From positions 7,309,001 to 7,373,000 of the forward strand of contig NC_134754.1 of assembly GCF_050436995.1 (NCBI RefSeq): 64,000 nt of DNA. The letters are read 5' to 3'. The translations under genes and the position numbers were made by a program. Below, piece by piece: positions 1 to 12,749 of the stretch (the stretch's first letter is position 1; every line of letters starts with the position of its first letter). Under the pieces are notes generated by a model. That model made no database searches and was not told the DNA's origin. It was given only the letters and a program-made list of their open reading frames with translations. This DNA comes from Anticarsia gemmatalis. Lineage: Eukaryota > Arthropoda > Insecta > Lepidoptera > Erebidae.

Positions 1-3000
1 CTTTAATATACTGGTCGGGGTGTTCTACATCGATGTGTTTGGAAAGTATTGTTCCACGAGGTTTCATGGATTGGCATTATAATCTGACTCTGAATTATTA
101 ATTGTAGGTAGATTACAGTTGAGTGTTATTTGAATGTCATTATTTGTTGAACAATAATATGTTTTTGACTTTTATGTACATATTTGCTGTATTTAATGCG
201 AAGCCTTTATCTTTTCTATCCTTAAGCATATTTATAATGTTTCGTCAGTTAAAAAATAATAGCAAATTCCCAAATACTTCTTTAAACTAAAACTTTACGG
301 CACATATGTATACATCAATCTTGAACAGCTACTAGAATACGACAATCCGTCCTCAAGCATATACAATTTACGTTACTGAACCTCAAACTATCAAATCGTA
401 GTACAAAGTAAGGAAGTTCATAAGACACAGAGTTTCAATAATAAGAACATTGAGACTATAACACAGTGCAAGTATAACAGTTATATTCGCGAGCTAAGCA
501 GAGCTGCTAACTGTACAGTGCAATAGTGTTCGAGGATAAAGATTAGACTGTGGCGCCAAGTGCCAACTAAACCGGGACATTTGCGCTTTCCGGCCGCTTC
601 TCCACTGGCGTCGAATTTATGTTCACGATTTATACTTAAAAATACGGTATCTATCTAAGTATTTTAAACATAAAAACATTCAATAGAACCGGGGGCAATC
701 AAAGTTAAAAATATTGTTATATTATTATTTTATAATGTAAAACATTCGATCAAGAACTAAATGTAAAACATGCTAAAAAGACAAATGTTAGTCTGGATAC
801 ATGTTTTTTTCTCAAATACTGTAATCTTGCTCTTCACTAGTAAGGCATAAAATGAGCAATTTATTCCAATTTAGTCTATCCGAGAGTTTGTTGAAAGGCG
901 TTTAAAAGAAGAAGGCTAATTGAAGAAGATTGTGTCGGAAGGTAGGCCTTGGCGAGCATCCAATGTAAATAACACGCTCTGCTCAAGAAGGCTATCACTT
1001 AAGCTTTTAGAAGTGATCTCTACACAATATTTAAAATAATAAAGAAGCAATAGGGAGCGGCGTCGTTACTTTTTGATCATTGCTTGATTTGATTCGTTTT
1101 CCTGCTTGCAAGTGTAGTGGACTGTGAAATTGCTATATCCTTTTTTAATTAAAATTTGAATCAGACTGTTATAAGACTAGTTAGTTTTTACCAGAAATCC
1201 AATATTCTTAACAAATATTGCTCTATTTCTACTATTTCTTTGTAGTCTGACTTCACAATGTTTGAGTTATACGGATCTGATAAAGATTCCCAATTTACAT
1301 TTTCCTATATTTTACAGTCCGACCGATAGTACAAGCTTGAAGATATTCTTGATATTTTACTAGAAACTTCCTTGGGACCGGAGTTTGCCTCTGAATATGT
1401 TTGTTGCAGTTTTGTATTCTGTTACTTATTGAATTTTATCTTACGCTTTGTAAAACAATGGTTATAATGTCAGTTCTATTGAAACGTTCTTTTGTTTGTT
1501 GTTCCACTGAGTCCCACTTATTTCCGATAAAGTCTAATCATTTGACAAAGTTAACTTTGTAACAGAGTAGTCAATACTTAAAAAGCTGTGATAAACGACA
1601 CTTGATTGCCTTTTTAAATAATTGTAAGATATACAGTGGACGACGACATTTAGCTGAAGGCGACGCATTAAATTCTGGGAAACTTGTTAGTTCTGCCTCG
1701 ACGGAGCTTCCCTGCTGTTTCCTTGCCGTTTAAATTTCAAATAAATATAATAACGAATTGTACGAAGCCATCTGTGCGTTTTGATATTGTCGCGGGGAAT
1801 GTAGGCACACCAAATCACAAATAGTGATAGAGATTAAAGATATTTATATTTCCCAAATAAAACCTTGCTGTAATTCTTTAAATTACCAGCGATCCGTATT
1901 GAGACACACACATATATTAAGTAATTAACAAAACACATTCGTAGTCTAAAAATCAATAACCTTTATTCTATTGAATTAAAAAGCATTGTGGGAATACTTC
2001 CACATGTTTCGTCTATAAATGTCACCCTGAGGGCATGAGAAGTCGGTCATCCGGTCCGTAAATTATTAATCCAGTAGAACTTTTAAAATACGCATTATAT
2101 GGCGGTACAGGAAGTTAACAATCAAACAAAATATTTAAAAAAATAAAATGGTAACTAGAAAGAGACTTAACTAAGAAAGAGCGCAAATATTCTTACCTGT
2201 TTGTAAACTTAACAATGTTGACAAAATATAAAATGCAATTTCAAAATTACTTTTATGAAAAAAATGAGTTGCTTACTCTGCGTTATCCGAGCAGCCATCA
2301 AAATTTAATTTTGTAGAAAGCGCACTCTGTGAGTAATGTATGCGGAATGCGAGCGAGGGCTGGCTGCTGCTAGTTGGTCTCGTCTTGCATCCCCTAACGA
2401 GACTTGTACTTCTCTCACTTTCTTATTTACAACGTTACGACGTTACGACTCAACTCATCGAAATTTAAATAACATTATATAGGTATACACACTTACCTTA
2501 TTTCAATATTATACATATTTAAACAGCGTGTACTTTTCTTGTGTTACTTGATAAATTCAATTCATGCTAAATTTATTATTTATGGAAAAATGTTTCGGAG
2601 TTATGTCTTTAGTCGTAAATTTTATTACTTCTTGCTGAAATTTTTGTATACAAAACTTGATATTTTTTTTCTGTTAACTTTTCCTATACTAAAATTATTT
2701 GTTTCTGAGTGTCACTATGTAGGTAAGTTGAATGTGAGTAAATGTATTTTGTCGTGCATTCAATTAAAGAAAAATACTTTAAAAGCTTTTTGTTAAAGTA
2801 AAAAAAATGACAAAATCCCCAGTAAATGGAAAAGAACAGAACATTTCTAAATCACAGTTCTAAATCCTGCAGTCCTTTTTCAATTTGAGATAAATTTAAT
2901 TTACTTGTGTGATTTGTTGAAGCTGGACATAAAAAAGCGGACCTTATTTCCAACACCTGAATCGACTGAGCGCCAACGATAAAAATATATTCACATGGAA

Positions 3001-6000
3001 ATTGTAGTTTATCGAATTGGCTCAGATTGAAATGCTCGGTTCCTAATCGATACTAATTCACGCTACATTTTCCTACTTATTGGAGCTTTGGGAGTGGGTT
3101 GAGGGGAGGAGATATGCGCAAGAGAGGGGGAACGATTTATGGTGGCATTAGATTCGCATTTGTAGCGCAGCGCTGGCCCGGCTACGGACGTGTTGAGCGT
3201 AGCCCTCTTGCATAATATTAATGCGATACACTACTTAACTAAATGATGTGTACTTCTTGGTATTGCCAAATACCCTGCGTGTTCCACTTAAAATATATTC
3301 AATATTTACGGTTTATCGATAAAAGTTGAATAGTTTATCGAGTCGTAACAAACATCACAAAGCCAAATAAAGGCATGCTGTTTGTGAAGACTACTCGTAT
3401 GAACTAATTCATAAAAGCCCTGGCGTATAATAACACATCTCACTAACATCAAGTAAAATCTACATAATATTTTAGTGTGATTAATATCCATAAAACTTGC
3501 CAGTCCACCAGCAAAAGATTTTAATGTTGATGAAAGGGGTAAAAGCCCGACTTAAGCATTAGACTCTATGAAATGTTAGCTCCTGATTATGAACAGTATT
3601 AAAGTTGAGGTGTGAAAAATGATTTTATTAAAATTTAAAGTGGTAGCTACTGCTTTTGAGCAAAGAATTTAATAAATCCTTATGAGATTTTGTTGTGCGG
3701 AAATTCGAACTGTATATTTGAACTTAGTCAAGTGAAATTCGTTTTAGTTTTATTTTAGTAAAATTACATAACATTACAAATATTTAATGTTGGGAACAAC
3801 TGTACCAATTTGATTAAAACATAATTTGAGTTCCAAGATATAGTTTGGCATACCGCACGGCGACGTCGCGTCGTGGTGCGAGAGACCACTACATTGCGGT
3901 TTGCCATCGCATATCACTGCCGAACAGGGACAATTATGTCCGTCATTGCGACCACATCCATTTCGCTAGGTAAGCGCTACAAAGGAGGCGATTGACCGCA
4001 GCCCATATTCAATAATATACTTCGAAACTAATAACTTCACAATAACGCTTTCAAGTTTGCGTGTTTATACTTACTTTTCATTTTACCGATACCCAATGTG
4101 ACGTGCATCGACCAAATATATTTATTGTTTAGTTATGTAATCCCGCTCATATCTGTGGTTCATATCTTTCGGTAGTTTTTTGAATGGAACTCATATATTT
4201 GAGGTTTAATAAAAGCACTGGTACAACAAAATGTTATAAGAAGGCCAGGGACAGAATCGTGATGCACCACCTCTCGCCTTGCTTTCGTATTTACCAGAAT
4301 TTATGATTTCATTTGGTGTCGCATATTTCAACGAAGCGGCATTTTGCATCGAAACGAGCCGCAATAACGTACCGGATTCGCTTTGTTGTTCCTTACAAGC
4401 TTAATAAATTTAGCTATATGTTACACGTTATTTTAATTTCATCTGTGACCGCTCATATGTATACGCTGTTACTACATATTATGATTTGGTCATAATCTAC
4501 CCTTGTTTAATATTATTATGAGACGCTTACATTGTCTTAAAGTGTCGAGATCTAACTGAGGTTTTATCTTACTTTTGTAATAACTATCGAGCTTATTCTA
4601 CTTACAGTAATTACGTGTAAGTAAATGCCGCCATTTACCCGGAAATGTTTTGATTTAACTCAAAGTCAATTGCGTGCGCTCCAATTGGTAGTGTTTATCT
4701 GTTAGAAAGTTAGCCGCTCAAACGGACGGCTGACGGCTCTGAATAATTTATATTTACTTACCGCAACTTCACAATACACGGCTTTTTATACGTGTGGATT
4801 GGAAAAGCTTTGTTTGAATAGCTGTTTTTAACAGCAGGCGATGCAATAGTTGTTCCTTTTTCCACTAACACAGCGGGAAGCAACCTGTTGTGAAGTTTTT
4901 AATTAAGTACGGGAGTCGCGTTGCTCGTTCATCCTTTTTGCTTCTCCCCACAACAGAAATTACTAGTTCTTACATGCTTTTCATAGCACAATGAGGTTAT
5001 TTTTCATATCCTGTTCTGTTTTATAAATTATGTTTATTGTTTCTTATGTTGTGGAAGATTAGCCACAAAATGAAACGGCTCTAAGATTACAAGACGTTAA
5101 GTTAACTTTTCCTCAGAAAATTCGTTTGTGTTTAATATAAATAATTTAATAGTATATACTAAGAACGTTTGTGAATGGCATATATTAATAAATTAGTTAA
5201 TACAGCGCTCTATAGTCATAGATATCGATCTAAAATAATAAAATATACACAAGGCTGTCTGTTAAGACAGTAGGGATGATCAAATATTCATAGGCCGATG
5301 AGGTGTTTCGATAGAACTCAGGCCCCACAAATGCCATGGCCGACATTCATGTTCCCGAATCAATTCATTATGTAATTATTCTAAGTGTATATTAATGGTA
5401 CGCTTTGTTTCATAGGTCAATAGGCTCCTTTGTGTGTAACAGGATTTGTAAACTATATTGTCAGTATATCATATGATATTGATTGCAAGACTCGTGTAGA
5501 TATTACATAGAATACTTTATCGTAGACTGCTACTGTGCTACGGCGTAGCAGCGTAGTAGTTTGTTTCATATTTTGAACAAATAACTGCTTGGTAACGATA
5601 AAGAATATTTTTTACTCTCAGTACCGCTTAATTAGATGCTTATAATACTTCTTGTGGTTCTATTATTATGTGCTAACATAAAGAATAAACGATTTACAGA
5701 ATGAAATAATGTCCACTGTTCTAGGTTTTCGCGCAACTGTGAATGTAGTATGTTTCCATTTTCTTTATTCAATTGTGATAAAGAACGAAACAAGTTGCCA
5801 GCACAACAGAAGCACAATGTTACCTTTAGAGGTTTCCTATTCAATTCTTTCATTAACAATGAACGTTAATTTATCGCGACAATAAGACGTTTGCCATATT
5901 TTTTCACGTCGACGAGCTCAGGAAATATTAAATTTATAACGTACCGCATCATTACGGCGATTTCATCAAAATTTCATTTACTTGAATAGGAACGTGAGCG

Positions 6001-6841
6001 AACGCTTTGATACGTCTCTCATGACAATAATAGCGGGTAATGTTCTAATTTCTTATGTCGAGATTACTTCACGACACACTCGCGTATTGTTTTGTTCTCA
6101 TCGAAAGTAATACGGTTTTATTATAATGAACGTCATTGGTATAATAATAATATCATTGTGTTTGTTTTGCATTGGCATTTAAAAAGTCATGTAGATTAAC
6201 TTGATGATTTTATTTCTCCCCAATTTAAATATATTCTAAAGTACATACCTACCAACATTCGGAAACTGGACTAATTCCACCGCCGACATTCGTTTGTAAA
6301 AGTAGGTAGCTTCACAAGCGTGGCTTATTTCTTATTAAAGGGCTATAAAAATTTAAGGGGCGTGTTTCAATCGCGGATAGCAGAGGGCGAGCGACGCGGG
6401 CGCGGGCACAGCGGAAGTGAACCGGGGACCGCCATAACCGTAACTCACGAACAACATCCCTACAGCGTCCAAAAGTGATGCTACATGCGCATATTTATAG
6501 CGCACCTCGGATTGAGGACGATTAACTTCACTCAATTATGCACGTATTTATCATTAAAGATTTAAAGATTTGAACATATCTTAGCAGCTTGAATTGCGTG
6601 TTGAAATTATTGAAATGAACATTCCAAAGAAATTGCTTTCGAATACGAACATACATGCTTAAATAAGTTTGTTGGTCTAATTAGCATATTAAGTTGATTG
6701 GTTATACCTGAATAGTTATTTCTAAACTTTGTCATTATTACAACGAGGTTCTTAAATGCTCCCCAAACGAATTCATATGATTATTTATTATTATTTGTCC
6801 CTAATAAAACTACTTTATAAGAGGAAACACTAATACCAGCA
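1..6841. other. Gene-poor AT-rich DNA
   Basis: No coding exon, RNA gene or intact mobile element was recognised on either strand. The open frames are under 90 codons, low in complexity and unlike any family I know. A few GC-richer islands (about 3120-3210, 3850-3990 and 6360-6430) stand out from the background but show no start-plus-donor or acceptor-plus-frame arrangement that I would call an exon. The stretch is best read as intergenic or long-intron DNA. Confidence 0.6.
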
Positions 6842-6930
6842 ATGTGGTTACGGGTACGAGAAGGGCTACCCCGTTCCTCCCTCGGGCATCGTAAGGCACA
6901 ACTTACGGATTACACCAAATGTATGGACAG
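6842..6930 (+). repeat. Degraded interspersed repeat fragment
   Basis: A core resembling 'cccg.tcct.cctcgggcatcgtaagg' is a diverged relative of the segments at 7561 and 30349 (ccc.cggg.gtcgtaa...gg). Such blocks recur in moth genomes as pieces of old retroelements. The fragment is too short to classify. The 104-codon frame starting here is not taken as a gene. Confidence 0.35.
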
Positions 6931-7557
6931 GAACATACACCTGTGTACTAATAAAATCATTCTGCGACCGCGAACCCATTTCCCAAACGTCGTGACTCGC
7001 CGGGACCACCTTTGTTACTTATTGTTTGTGTATTATAGTTTGCTTTGTCCCAAATATCGTTTTTCCTTAAGTAAATATAACATTCCAACCATATTACCCC
7101 ACTATCTACAATTTGAACGCAAAAATAATATTCAAAACAGTTGCGTTTTTCCTTGAACGTATTGGCAAAAAAAAAACACTGGTAGGAATAAGCCGAGGGC
7201 GAAATTTCCGCGAGTTAAGACTTTTCTTCCGTTTCCTTGGCCGGGTAACGAACTGTGTGCGAATGTGATATTTATGGACTTTTCGTTCTCACTTTTTCCG
7301 AAACGTTATAGCTTAGAGAGAGAAGTAAAACGAAACATAGGTATAATAAACGCTTTTACTGCTATTGCTCAGGGTCATGTAATCCTTCTAAATATAGTTG
7401 CTGTAAATTCTAAATGTCGCATTACTTTTTAATGTACCGTTGTAGTTGAGTCATGTATTATTACTCAGTGTCCGTAGTATATTCTAGAAGTTTATAGTGA
7501 TTGTGTAATGTTCGTTCCATCTAATTCTTGGTCTCCTATAAGAATGTATTGCCGCAT

Positions 7558-7600
7558 AATTTCCCGGGGGTGTCGTAAAGATGGTCAAGGGATTGCGGCT
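7558..7600 (+). repeat. Degraded interspersed repeat fragment
   Basis: The sequence ttcccgggggtgtcgtaaag followed by a 'caagggat' block matches the pattern at 30349-30384 (cccacgggcgtcgtaag...ctaagggat). It is probably the same repeat family as the fragments at 6842 and 30331. Confidence 0.4.
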
Positions 7601-9414
7601 TGAGTGTAAGGGTAACACCTAAATTAGTACTAATAACGCCATGTTGCCATCAACAACGTGCCTCTCAAGGGTGGTTAGTGAGAGAATATCTTGGGATTAC
7701 AGAGACTCCTTGGTGATTTATACAAACAAGTCATATAACAAACAGTTTTTGGAGCAGATGAATATTAGGAAGAGAACAAGAGAACTTTTAATACTTACAA
7801 ACATGATACTACCAACTCGGTATTATAAAATTAGATAGAATTCATGTTTAATATAAAAACTAAAAGAAAGAATTAGCAAGTACCTACTACCTACAATAGG
7901 TATACCATACTCCTTTAGTACTTATAGTGGCAACTTTCAGTTTCCATGTCGCAGGCGGTAATAAAGGGCATATAAATGTCACACAGTTTTTATGACTAAC
8001 ACACATGAAACACTGTATGGAGTTACTCACCGTGTAGCGTGTTCCTTAATCTATAAAAGTAGGTACACTAAATTATAAGTTCACACTGGGTTTATTTTTT
8101 GTTCGTTATATAAAACTTCAAAATAAAGTACTGATTTTTCTTTCACTGTGTCTATTAAAGTTTATTTAAATTGTTGAGTCTTAGTTTCTTTTATACAATA
8201 CATATATATTTTAAAAATAATTTCATAGCTCGTTCTTGCTCTTTGCGCTCTACGTACAAATTGATAATAGAAACTGAATACAAATTAAATCTAGCAGTAA
8301 GGAAATTTTTAATCCCTTTTATTTAATACACGTGTTGTAATCTTAAAACGTGTTCGTTTCCTAGAATACACTGAGAATTTTTTCATGAAGGAAAATAAAA
8401 CAAAACTTATACCTTCATAAAATTACTTTGATAGTATTCTTACAAATTCTTTATTATCTTTCAAGAACAGTTCCAAGATTTATAAAGGTAACAAGGTTTC
8501 TAAAACAAAATTAATTTGTTCTATAATCAAATTTATCGAGGAAGTTTATTTTAATTTAGAAATTCCGTTGGTCTAGATTTTTTATTTTAGTTGGGCAAAG
8601 TTGGTAATATCGTTGGTTAGTATCGTTTCCCTTCCTACATTTACAGCAGCACAATCTAACACATCTGGCGTACGTAATCTTGTTATGAAGAAAAACTTTC
8701 TTAATAAGAGCGCTGTTTGGTTTGCTATTTCCCTCTATGGCCGTGAAGAGGAAACGATGAAATAATTACTTGCGTTTCTCTTATGTTACGATAGATTTTT
8801 TCTAATAACAGTCATTTAGGAAATAATTGAAGACTGAATCAATTAGATATCGAATCAGAGTTAATTTAATTTATCGCACTAACTGTAACTATTGCTTTAT
8901 AAAGCTCGAGTGTTATTATTTTATTTTAAAATTAATAAAATTCCTGTAAAAAATAATCCACGTTAAAGCAATGGGGAAACAGAAATAAATAAAAATCGTG
9001 TAATTTACAAAACATTTTATTTTCATTTCGATATCAGTTCCAAGAATTGTAACCTTTCAGTAACACTAATTAGGTACAAAACATGTCATATGCTTATCCT
9101 TTAGATAAGATAAAAAATGATAATAATTTCAATAATACGCAGATCTCATTGTTAAAAGATATTGTGAAAAATGCATTAGTAATGGAAATAGAGAGTTTCA
9201 TCACAGTTGAGTAATCAAAATGTGCAGACTTATACGCTGATATATCAGTACACATATGATAAAAATGAGGTCTAAATATTGATTTGACTTTCAAACCTCC
9301 ACCAATACATATTTTAATTACATCAGGTCCGAAAGAAAGCCAATCTTTTATTGTTTGTAAGCTTGTCGTTGGAGATGTTAAACTCTCGAGACTTGTACAC
9401 ATATTATTATAATG
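7601..9414. other. No recognised feature
   Basis: AT-rich DNA. A 102-codon minus frame at 9094-9402 and a 65-codon plus frame at 7641-7838 have no recognisable domain. No splice context supports either one. Confidence 0.5.
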
Positions 9415-9532
9415 TAACGGGTCTTAAAAAAGATTGAAAATTAAAGGTTAGGATACCTTATTTGTTTATCCGACGTTTCAACCAAATAAGGATTCTTAAC
9501 CTTTAAATTTCAATCGCATTTAAGACACGTTA
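9415..9532. repeat. Foldback (inverted-repeat) element, about 118 bp
   Basis: Two arms of about 50 bp are inverted copies of each other. The left arm begins TAACGGGTCTTAAA and the reverse complement of the right arm begins TAACGTGTCTTAAA. Both continue through GATTGAAA, TTAAAGGTTA and CCTTATTTG to a short loop around 9470-9480 (ttatccgacgtttc). This is the structure of a tiny MITE or a long RNA hairpin. It starts about 30 bp downstream of the stop codon of the first Pro/His gene, so it may lie within that gene's 3' UTR. Confidence 0.7.
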
Positions 9533-9559
9533 GATTACATTATTACTGGTCGTTGGAGT

Positions 9560-9819
9560 TTAGCGTAAGAAAGACTGAGGCAAAGGTGCATCAGGGTGAG
9601 GGTATTGAGGCTGTAGATGCGGAGGGTAGTGAGGTGGTGGTGGGGGGTAGTGGTGGTGCGGTGGTGGTGGGTACTGGTGGTGCGGCGGCGGCGGGTACTG
9701 GTGGTGGGGCGGCGGGTAGTAGTGCGTCGGTGGCGGCTGGTAGTAGTAGTAGCAGTGGGGCATGCACCTGCCCGGGGTACCGCAGTGGGCACTACACTGA
9801 ACGTGAGGGGGCGACATTA
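9560..9819 (-). CDS. Tyr/Pro/His-rich small protein, last exon (cluster member 1)
   Basis: The last coding exon of a small low-complexity protein. A pyrimidine-rich acceptor (tttgttatttttcag) is followed by TA and an ATG at 9817. If the upstream exon ends in G, as in cluster member 2, the junction reads Val-Met. From that Met there are 85 residues. An N-terminal part carries four cysteines in a CX3C-X5-CX3C pattern (CSAHC, CMPHC). A YYYY run follows, then repeats of the type PPPPHHQY to about residue 70, and a short non-repetitive tail ending SFLR. The open frame continues upstream through the pyrimidine tract as a hydrophobic stretch, but it has no ATG before a stop, so I read that part as intron. 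Upstream exons lie between 9820 and about 10700 and are not resolved. The opposite-strand Gly/Val-rich frame is its shadow. Function unknown; secretion is inferred from member 2. Confidence 0.7.
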
Positions 9820-10675
9820 CTGAAAAATAACAAAGAATTATTAACAACCAGATATAAAATAGCTGACGTAAATAATACCTGGTCAATTCTCATGTAATTT
9901 TACCTTGTAACAAATAGCAGCCATCTTGATTTCATGCTACTTTTCGTCATTTTTAACAGTTTTTTTTTGATAATAAAAAGTATTTAATTTTACAATGCGT
10001 TATGAATAAATAATACACAAAATGGGCTTTATTTAAGCCAACTGTACTTAATATGCTGTTGCAATGAAAATCATGAAAGCATTAATGATTGAAGTGCGTA
10101 TTACCTTCATTGTTATAATTTGAGCGTTTTAAAGTTGGTAATATTGAAAACATTGAACGTGATTATGTAGATATACGGCTTACTGATGATATTTTTGGAC
10201 ATTATCTAATGACTCATGTTATCTATAAGATAGAAGTATACTGAAATTTTAATACATTGTAATCATAGGTACCATTATATCACGTTTTTAATAATTTTGG
10301 AATATTGTAAATTAAAACTAATTTGCTATTAATACAATATTGCTCGGGATACAAAATAGATAGATAACAATATGGCGGAAAAAATACCGATTCCCACACT
10401 TGTTCAAACAATTGAGCTTACTTGAAACTTAAATGACACTTACCTGCATTATGAGATCCCATTATCACAAACGTTTAAAACAAAGGGCGTTAAGCATAAA
10501 CACAACCTGCACAACAGAGATAACTACATTTATGACTAACATTTTTATCAAAGTCAACAAGTTTCCGAGAAACCTAGAACTAAGTACACCGACTGTTACG
10601 TGGAACACAACCTTAGGGCAAAGCGACATCACAAGAAATTTAATTAAATAAGTATAGCAAAACTTTTATCCTTAC

Positions 10676-10723
10676 CTTGTTCTTTATGCGTTCTTTGCTC
10701 ACAAAGAAATGTATTCTTTTATA
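10676..10723 (-). promoter_or_regulatory. Candidate TATA promoter and leader exon of cluster member 1
   Basis: On the minus strand TATAAAAG (10723-10716) is followed about 30 nt later by an expected start near 10692. A donor ACAAG|gtaagg lies at 10676/10675. The leader would be very short and contains no ATG, so another exon would be needed if a signal peptide is made. A second good donor on this strand (ATAATGCAG|gtaagt, exon end near 10442) is an alternative upstream exon, preceded by a plausible acceptor near 10503. Confidence 0.3.
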
Positions 10724-10740
10724 AAATAGCTTGTTTACAG

Positions 10741-10975
10741 CTTGTGAAATCAACGTTGAATGATAAGGAATCGATCGTTGTGACTATTTATCGTCGTAGA
10801 CCTGTTATCTGTGGGCTCTGATAAAGCGATTATATGACACGTGATATCGATGATTAATAGAAATTATTTGTTATGAAAACGGAACTTACACCAACTACGT
10901 AGTTATTACTTGCAAAGACTATTCGTCACACAATAACAGATATTTGCTTGAACAGTTCCGCTTCAAGATAAGGTG
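10741..10975. promoter_or_regulatory. Intergenic control region with clustered GATA motifs
   Basis: The stretch between the divergent starts of cluster members 1 and 2 contains WGATAR motifs at 10761-10766 (TGATAA), 10805-10810 (TTATCT, i.e. AGATAA on minus), 10819-10824 (TGATAA) and 10966-10971 (AGATAA). The 10-mer GATAAGGAAT at 10762-10771 recurs exactly at 15871-15880 in front of member 4. Known insect GATA factors act in gut, fat body and blood cells; use here is inference. Confidence 0.4.
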
Positions 10976-10980
10976 TCAGT
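10976..10980 (+). promoter_or_regulatory. Candidate initiator (TCAGT) of cluster member 2
   Basis: TCAGT, the arthropod initiator motif, sits 21 bp before the ATG of exon 1 and immediately after an AGATAAGG motif. There is no clear TATA box 30 bp upstream. It would give a 5' UTR of about 23 nt. Confidence 0.4.
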
Positions 10981-11000
10981 CACTTCCTAATAATAAAATA

Positions 11001-12663
11001 ATGCTGAAAATTATTTTGATTATAATGATATACGGTGAGTAATGTGAAACTGTGACATCTTTTCGTTATCACTGTCTCTCTTTTTAAATATATCACCACA
11101 TTATTGATAAACATGTTAACGTCGATAATTATAACATATTGTATTGTATAAATAAGTAGGTGGTAGGTGCATTCCTAAAACATATCTTCTATGGATATCA
11201 AATTAGTTTTTTGTACTTTACTCATGTAAGCAGCATAAGTTAAAGTGAAATAAATGATTTCAGAGACATACTCGTGGATAAACATTAGAGACCACAGTTA
11301 CCCGACCGTATACGATTTATTTTATTATACCTAAACAACAGTGCAACCGTATTTCTCCGTAAACCTTATCAGAGGATTGTAGAGATAGAAAAATCTTCGG
11401 TTTGTTTACAAATTCTCGTTTAAAATTAGAATTTCAAGAATTGAAAATCGTTTATACTATAGTACGACAACTTGGCAGAAAGCCTTGGCACGCACGAGTT
11501 ACCAACATTTTACTAAAATAAATTGTGTTATAAAAAAAAGTACCTGTGTCAAATAAGCCACCGTCTGCTGTATAATCCTGTAGGTCAGGGATGTTTTAAA
11601 TTCTGAATTTTGTACTCGTTCGTCACTCGCGAACCTTGCATTTAAGGCTCTCTACTAACTTGTACTATTACGTGAGTCGCTTCATCGATATACCCACTTG
11701 AAGATTTGAAGGAGTTTTGCTTGGTATATCAGCGACGTGGATTTGAGTTGGAAAATACATTAACGTCAGATAAATACCTACGTAAATAAAGTAGAAGCAC
11801 TACCATACGTAGAAAGTTGAAATTCGGTATGAAGATTCCTTAGGAAGTGTAGAAGAGCACTAACAGAGGATTTTAGGAATTCCTTTCCAAATAGGGTAAA
11901 TTAAACCTGTAGGCGGAAAACCAGTCTTATCTATAAGGTTACATTAAATTGGTTACACGTCACGATCACAGAATAAACGCGGTCTTGCCCATATAGGTTA
12001 TAAGTTGACTTGCTAATATTTTCGTCCTAATAACATACATATACTGAACATTGTTTACGTATGATTAATACAATTGTAAAGTTCTTAAGAGCATTTCCGA
12101 ATAATCTTCTTTAAGCATTTGTTTATTATTATCTTGGTACTTATCAGCGATAAACACGGAACAAGCCCACTCAAATAAACCCAGATATTGCTCACAATCG
12201 ATATTGGCATTCATTTCAGTATAAACACTGAAACTGTACGGTTTATTCGGCTGCACTATTATTTAATTATTCAAAGGTAAGGTTTATAAAATTATTTAAA
12301 AACTTTACAGTTTAAATAACTGGCCTTTAACAGATTTCATTATTTTATATTGCGTTTTTAAATATTTTTCATAATATAATAATATTTTTTCCAGTTATGT
12401 CACCACCACACGGTCCACCACACCATCATCATGGTCCACCTCACCATGGGCCCCCACACCACGGCCCACCACACCACGGGCCCCCACATCACGGGCCCCC
12501 ACACCATGGACCACCACACCACGGGCCACCTCATCACGGACCACCGCATCATGGGCCTCATTACCACGGCCCGCCACACCATGGCCCGCCGCACCATGGG
12601 CCACCACACCATGGACCACCACATCACGGGCCACCGCACCACGGACCACCACGTCCTTTCTAG
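11001..12663 (+). CDS. His/Pro/Gly repeat peptide with hydrophobic leader (cluster member 2)
   Basis: A two-exon gene. Exon 1 (11001-11034) encodes MLKIILIIMIY and ends in a lone G before a consensus donor gtgagt. Exon 2 (12395-12663) follows a pyrimidine-rich acceptor (aatattttttccag) and starts TT, so the split codon reads GTT (Val), then ATG TCA. The joined product is 100 residues. It has a Lys plus about ten hydrophobic residues, a short signal-peptide-like leader although short for one. MSPPHGPPHHHH follows, then about 15 near-perfect HHGPP pentads ending GPPRPF. Synonymous codons vary between pentads (cac/cat, ggc/ggg/gga, cca/ccc/ccg), which favours selection on the peptide rather than a young simple repeat. 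The intron is 1360 bp. The likely poly(A) signal is ATTAAA at 12744. Repeated His suggests metal binding, but the role is unknown. Its closest relative is member 3. Confidence 0.8.
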
Positions 12664-12743
12664 ACTATTATGAATATTAATGTTTATTTTGTAAACTTAT
12701 TCTCATGTCTTTCATTATATGTATTGTTATTTTCTAAGATTTT

Positions 12744-12749
12744 ATTAAA
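12744..12749 (+). terminator. Candidate poly(A) signal ATTAAA of member 2
   Basis: The common variant hexamer ATTAAA lies 80 bp after the stop codon at 12661-12663, in AT-rich DNA without an earlier AATAAA. Confidence 0.4.

Noticed and set aside
9560..9886. Hydrophobic extension upstream of member 1 as a signal peptide in the same exon
   Set aside because: The frame has no ATG before a stop, and the hydrophobic codons come from the pyrimidine tract of the acceptor.
9553..9897. 114-codon plus-strand Gly/Val/Ala-rich frame resembling a cuticle or silk protein
   Set aside because: It is the complement of the Tyr/Pro/His exon; the minus frame has cysteines, a stop in a sensible place and the acceptor shared with three other genes.
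12065..12256. 63-codon minus frame in the intron of member 2
   Set aside because: No recognisable domain, no splice context; length within chance expectation.
12397..12663. 15-nt repeats as a CRISPR-like or satellite array
   Set aside because: No spacers; the units are codons of an HHGPP repeat in a spliced frame of a eukaryotic genome.
12395..12673. Other frames over the HHGPP exon (Trp/Val-rich, Thr/His-rich)
   Set aside because: Shadow frames of the repeat with no leader exon or splice site in phase.
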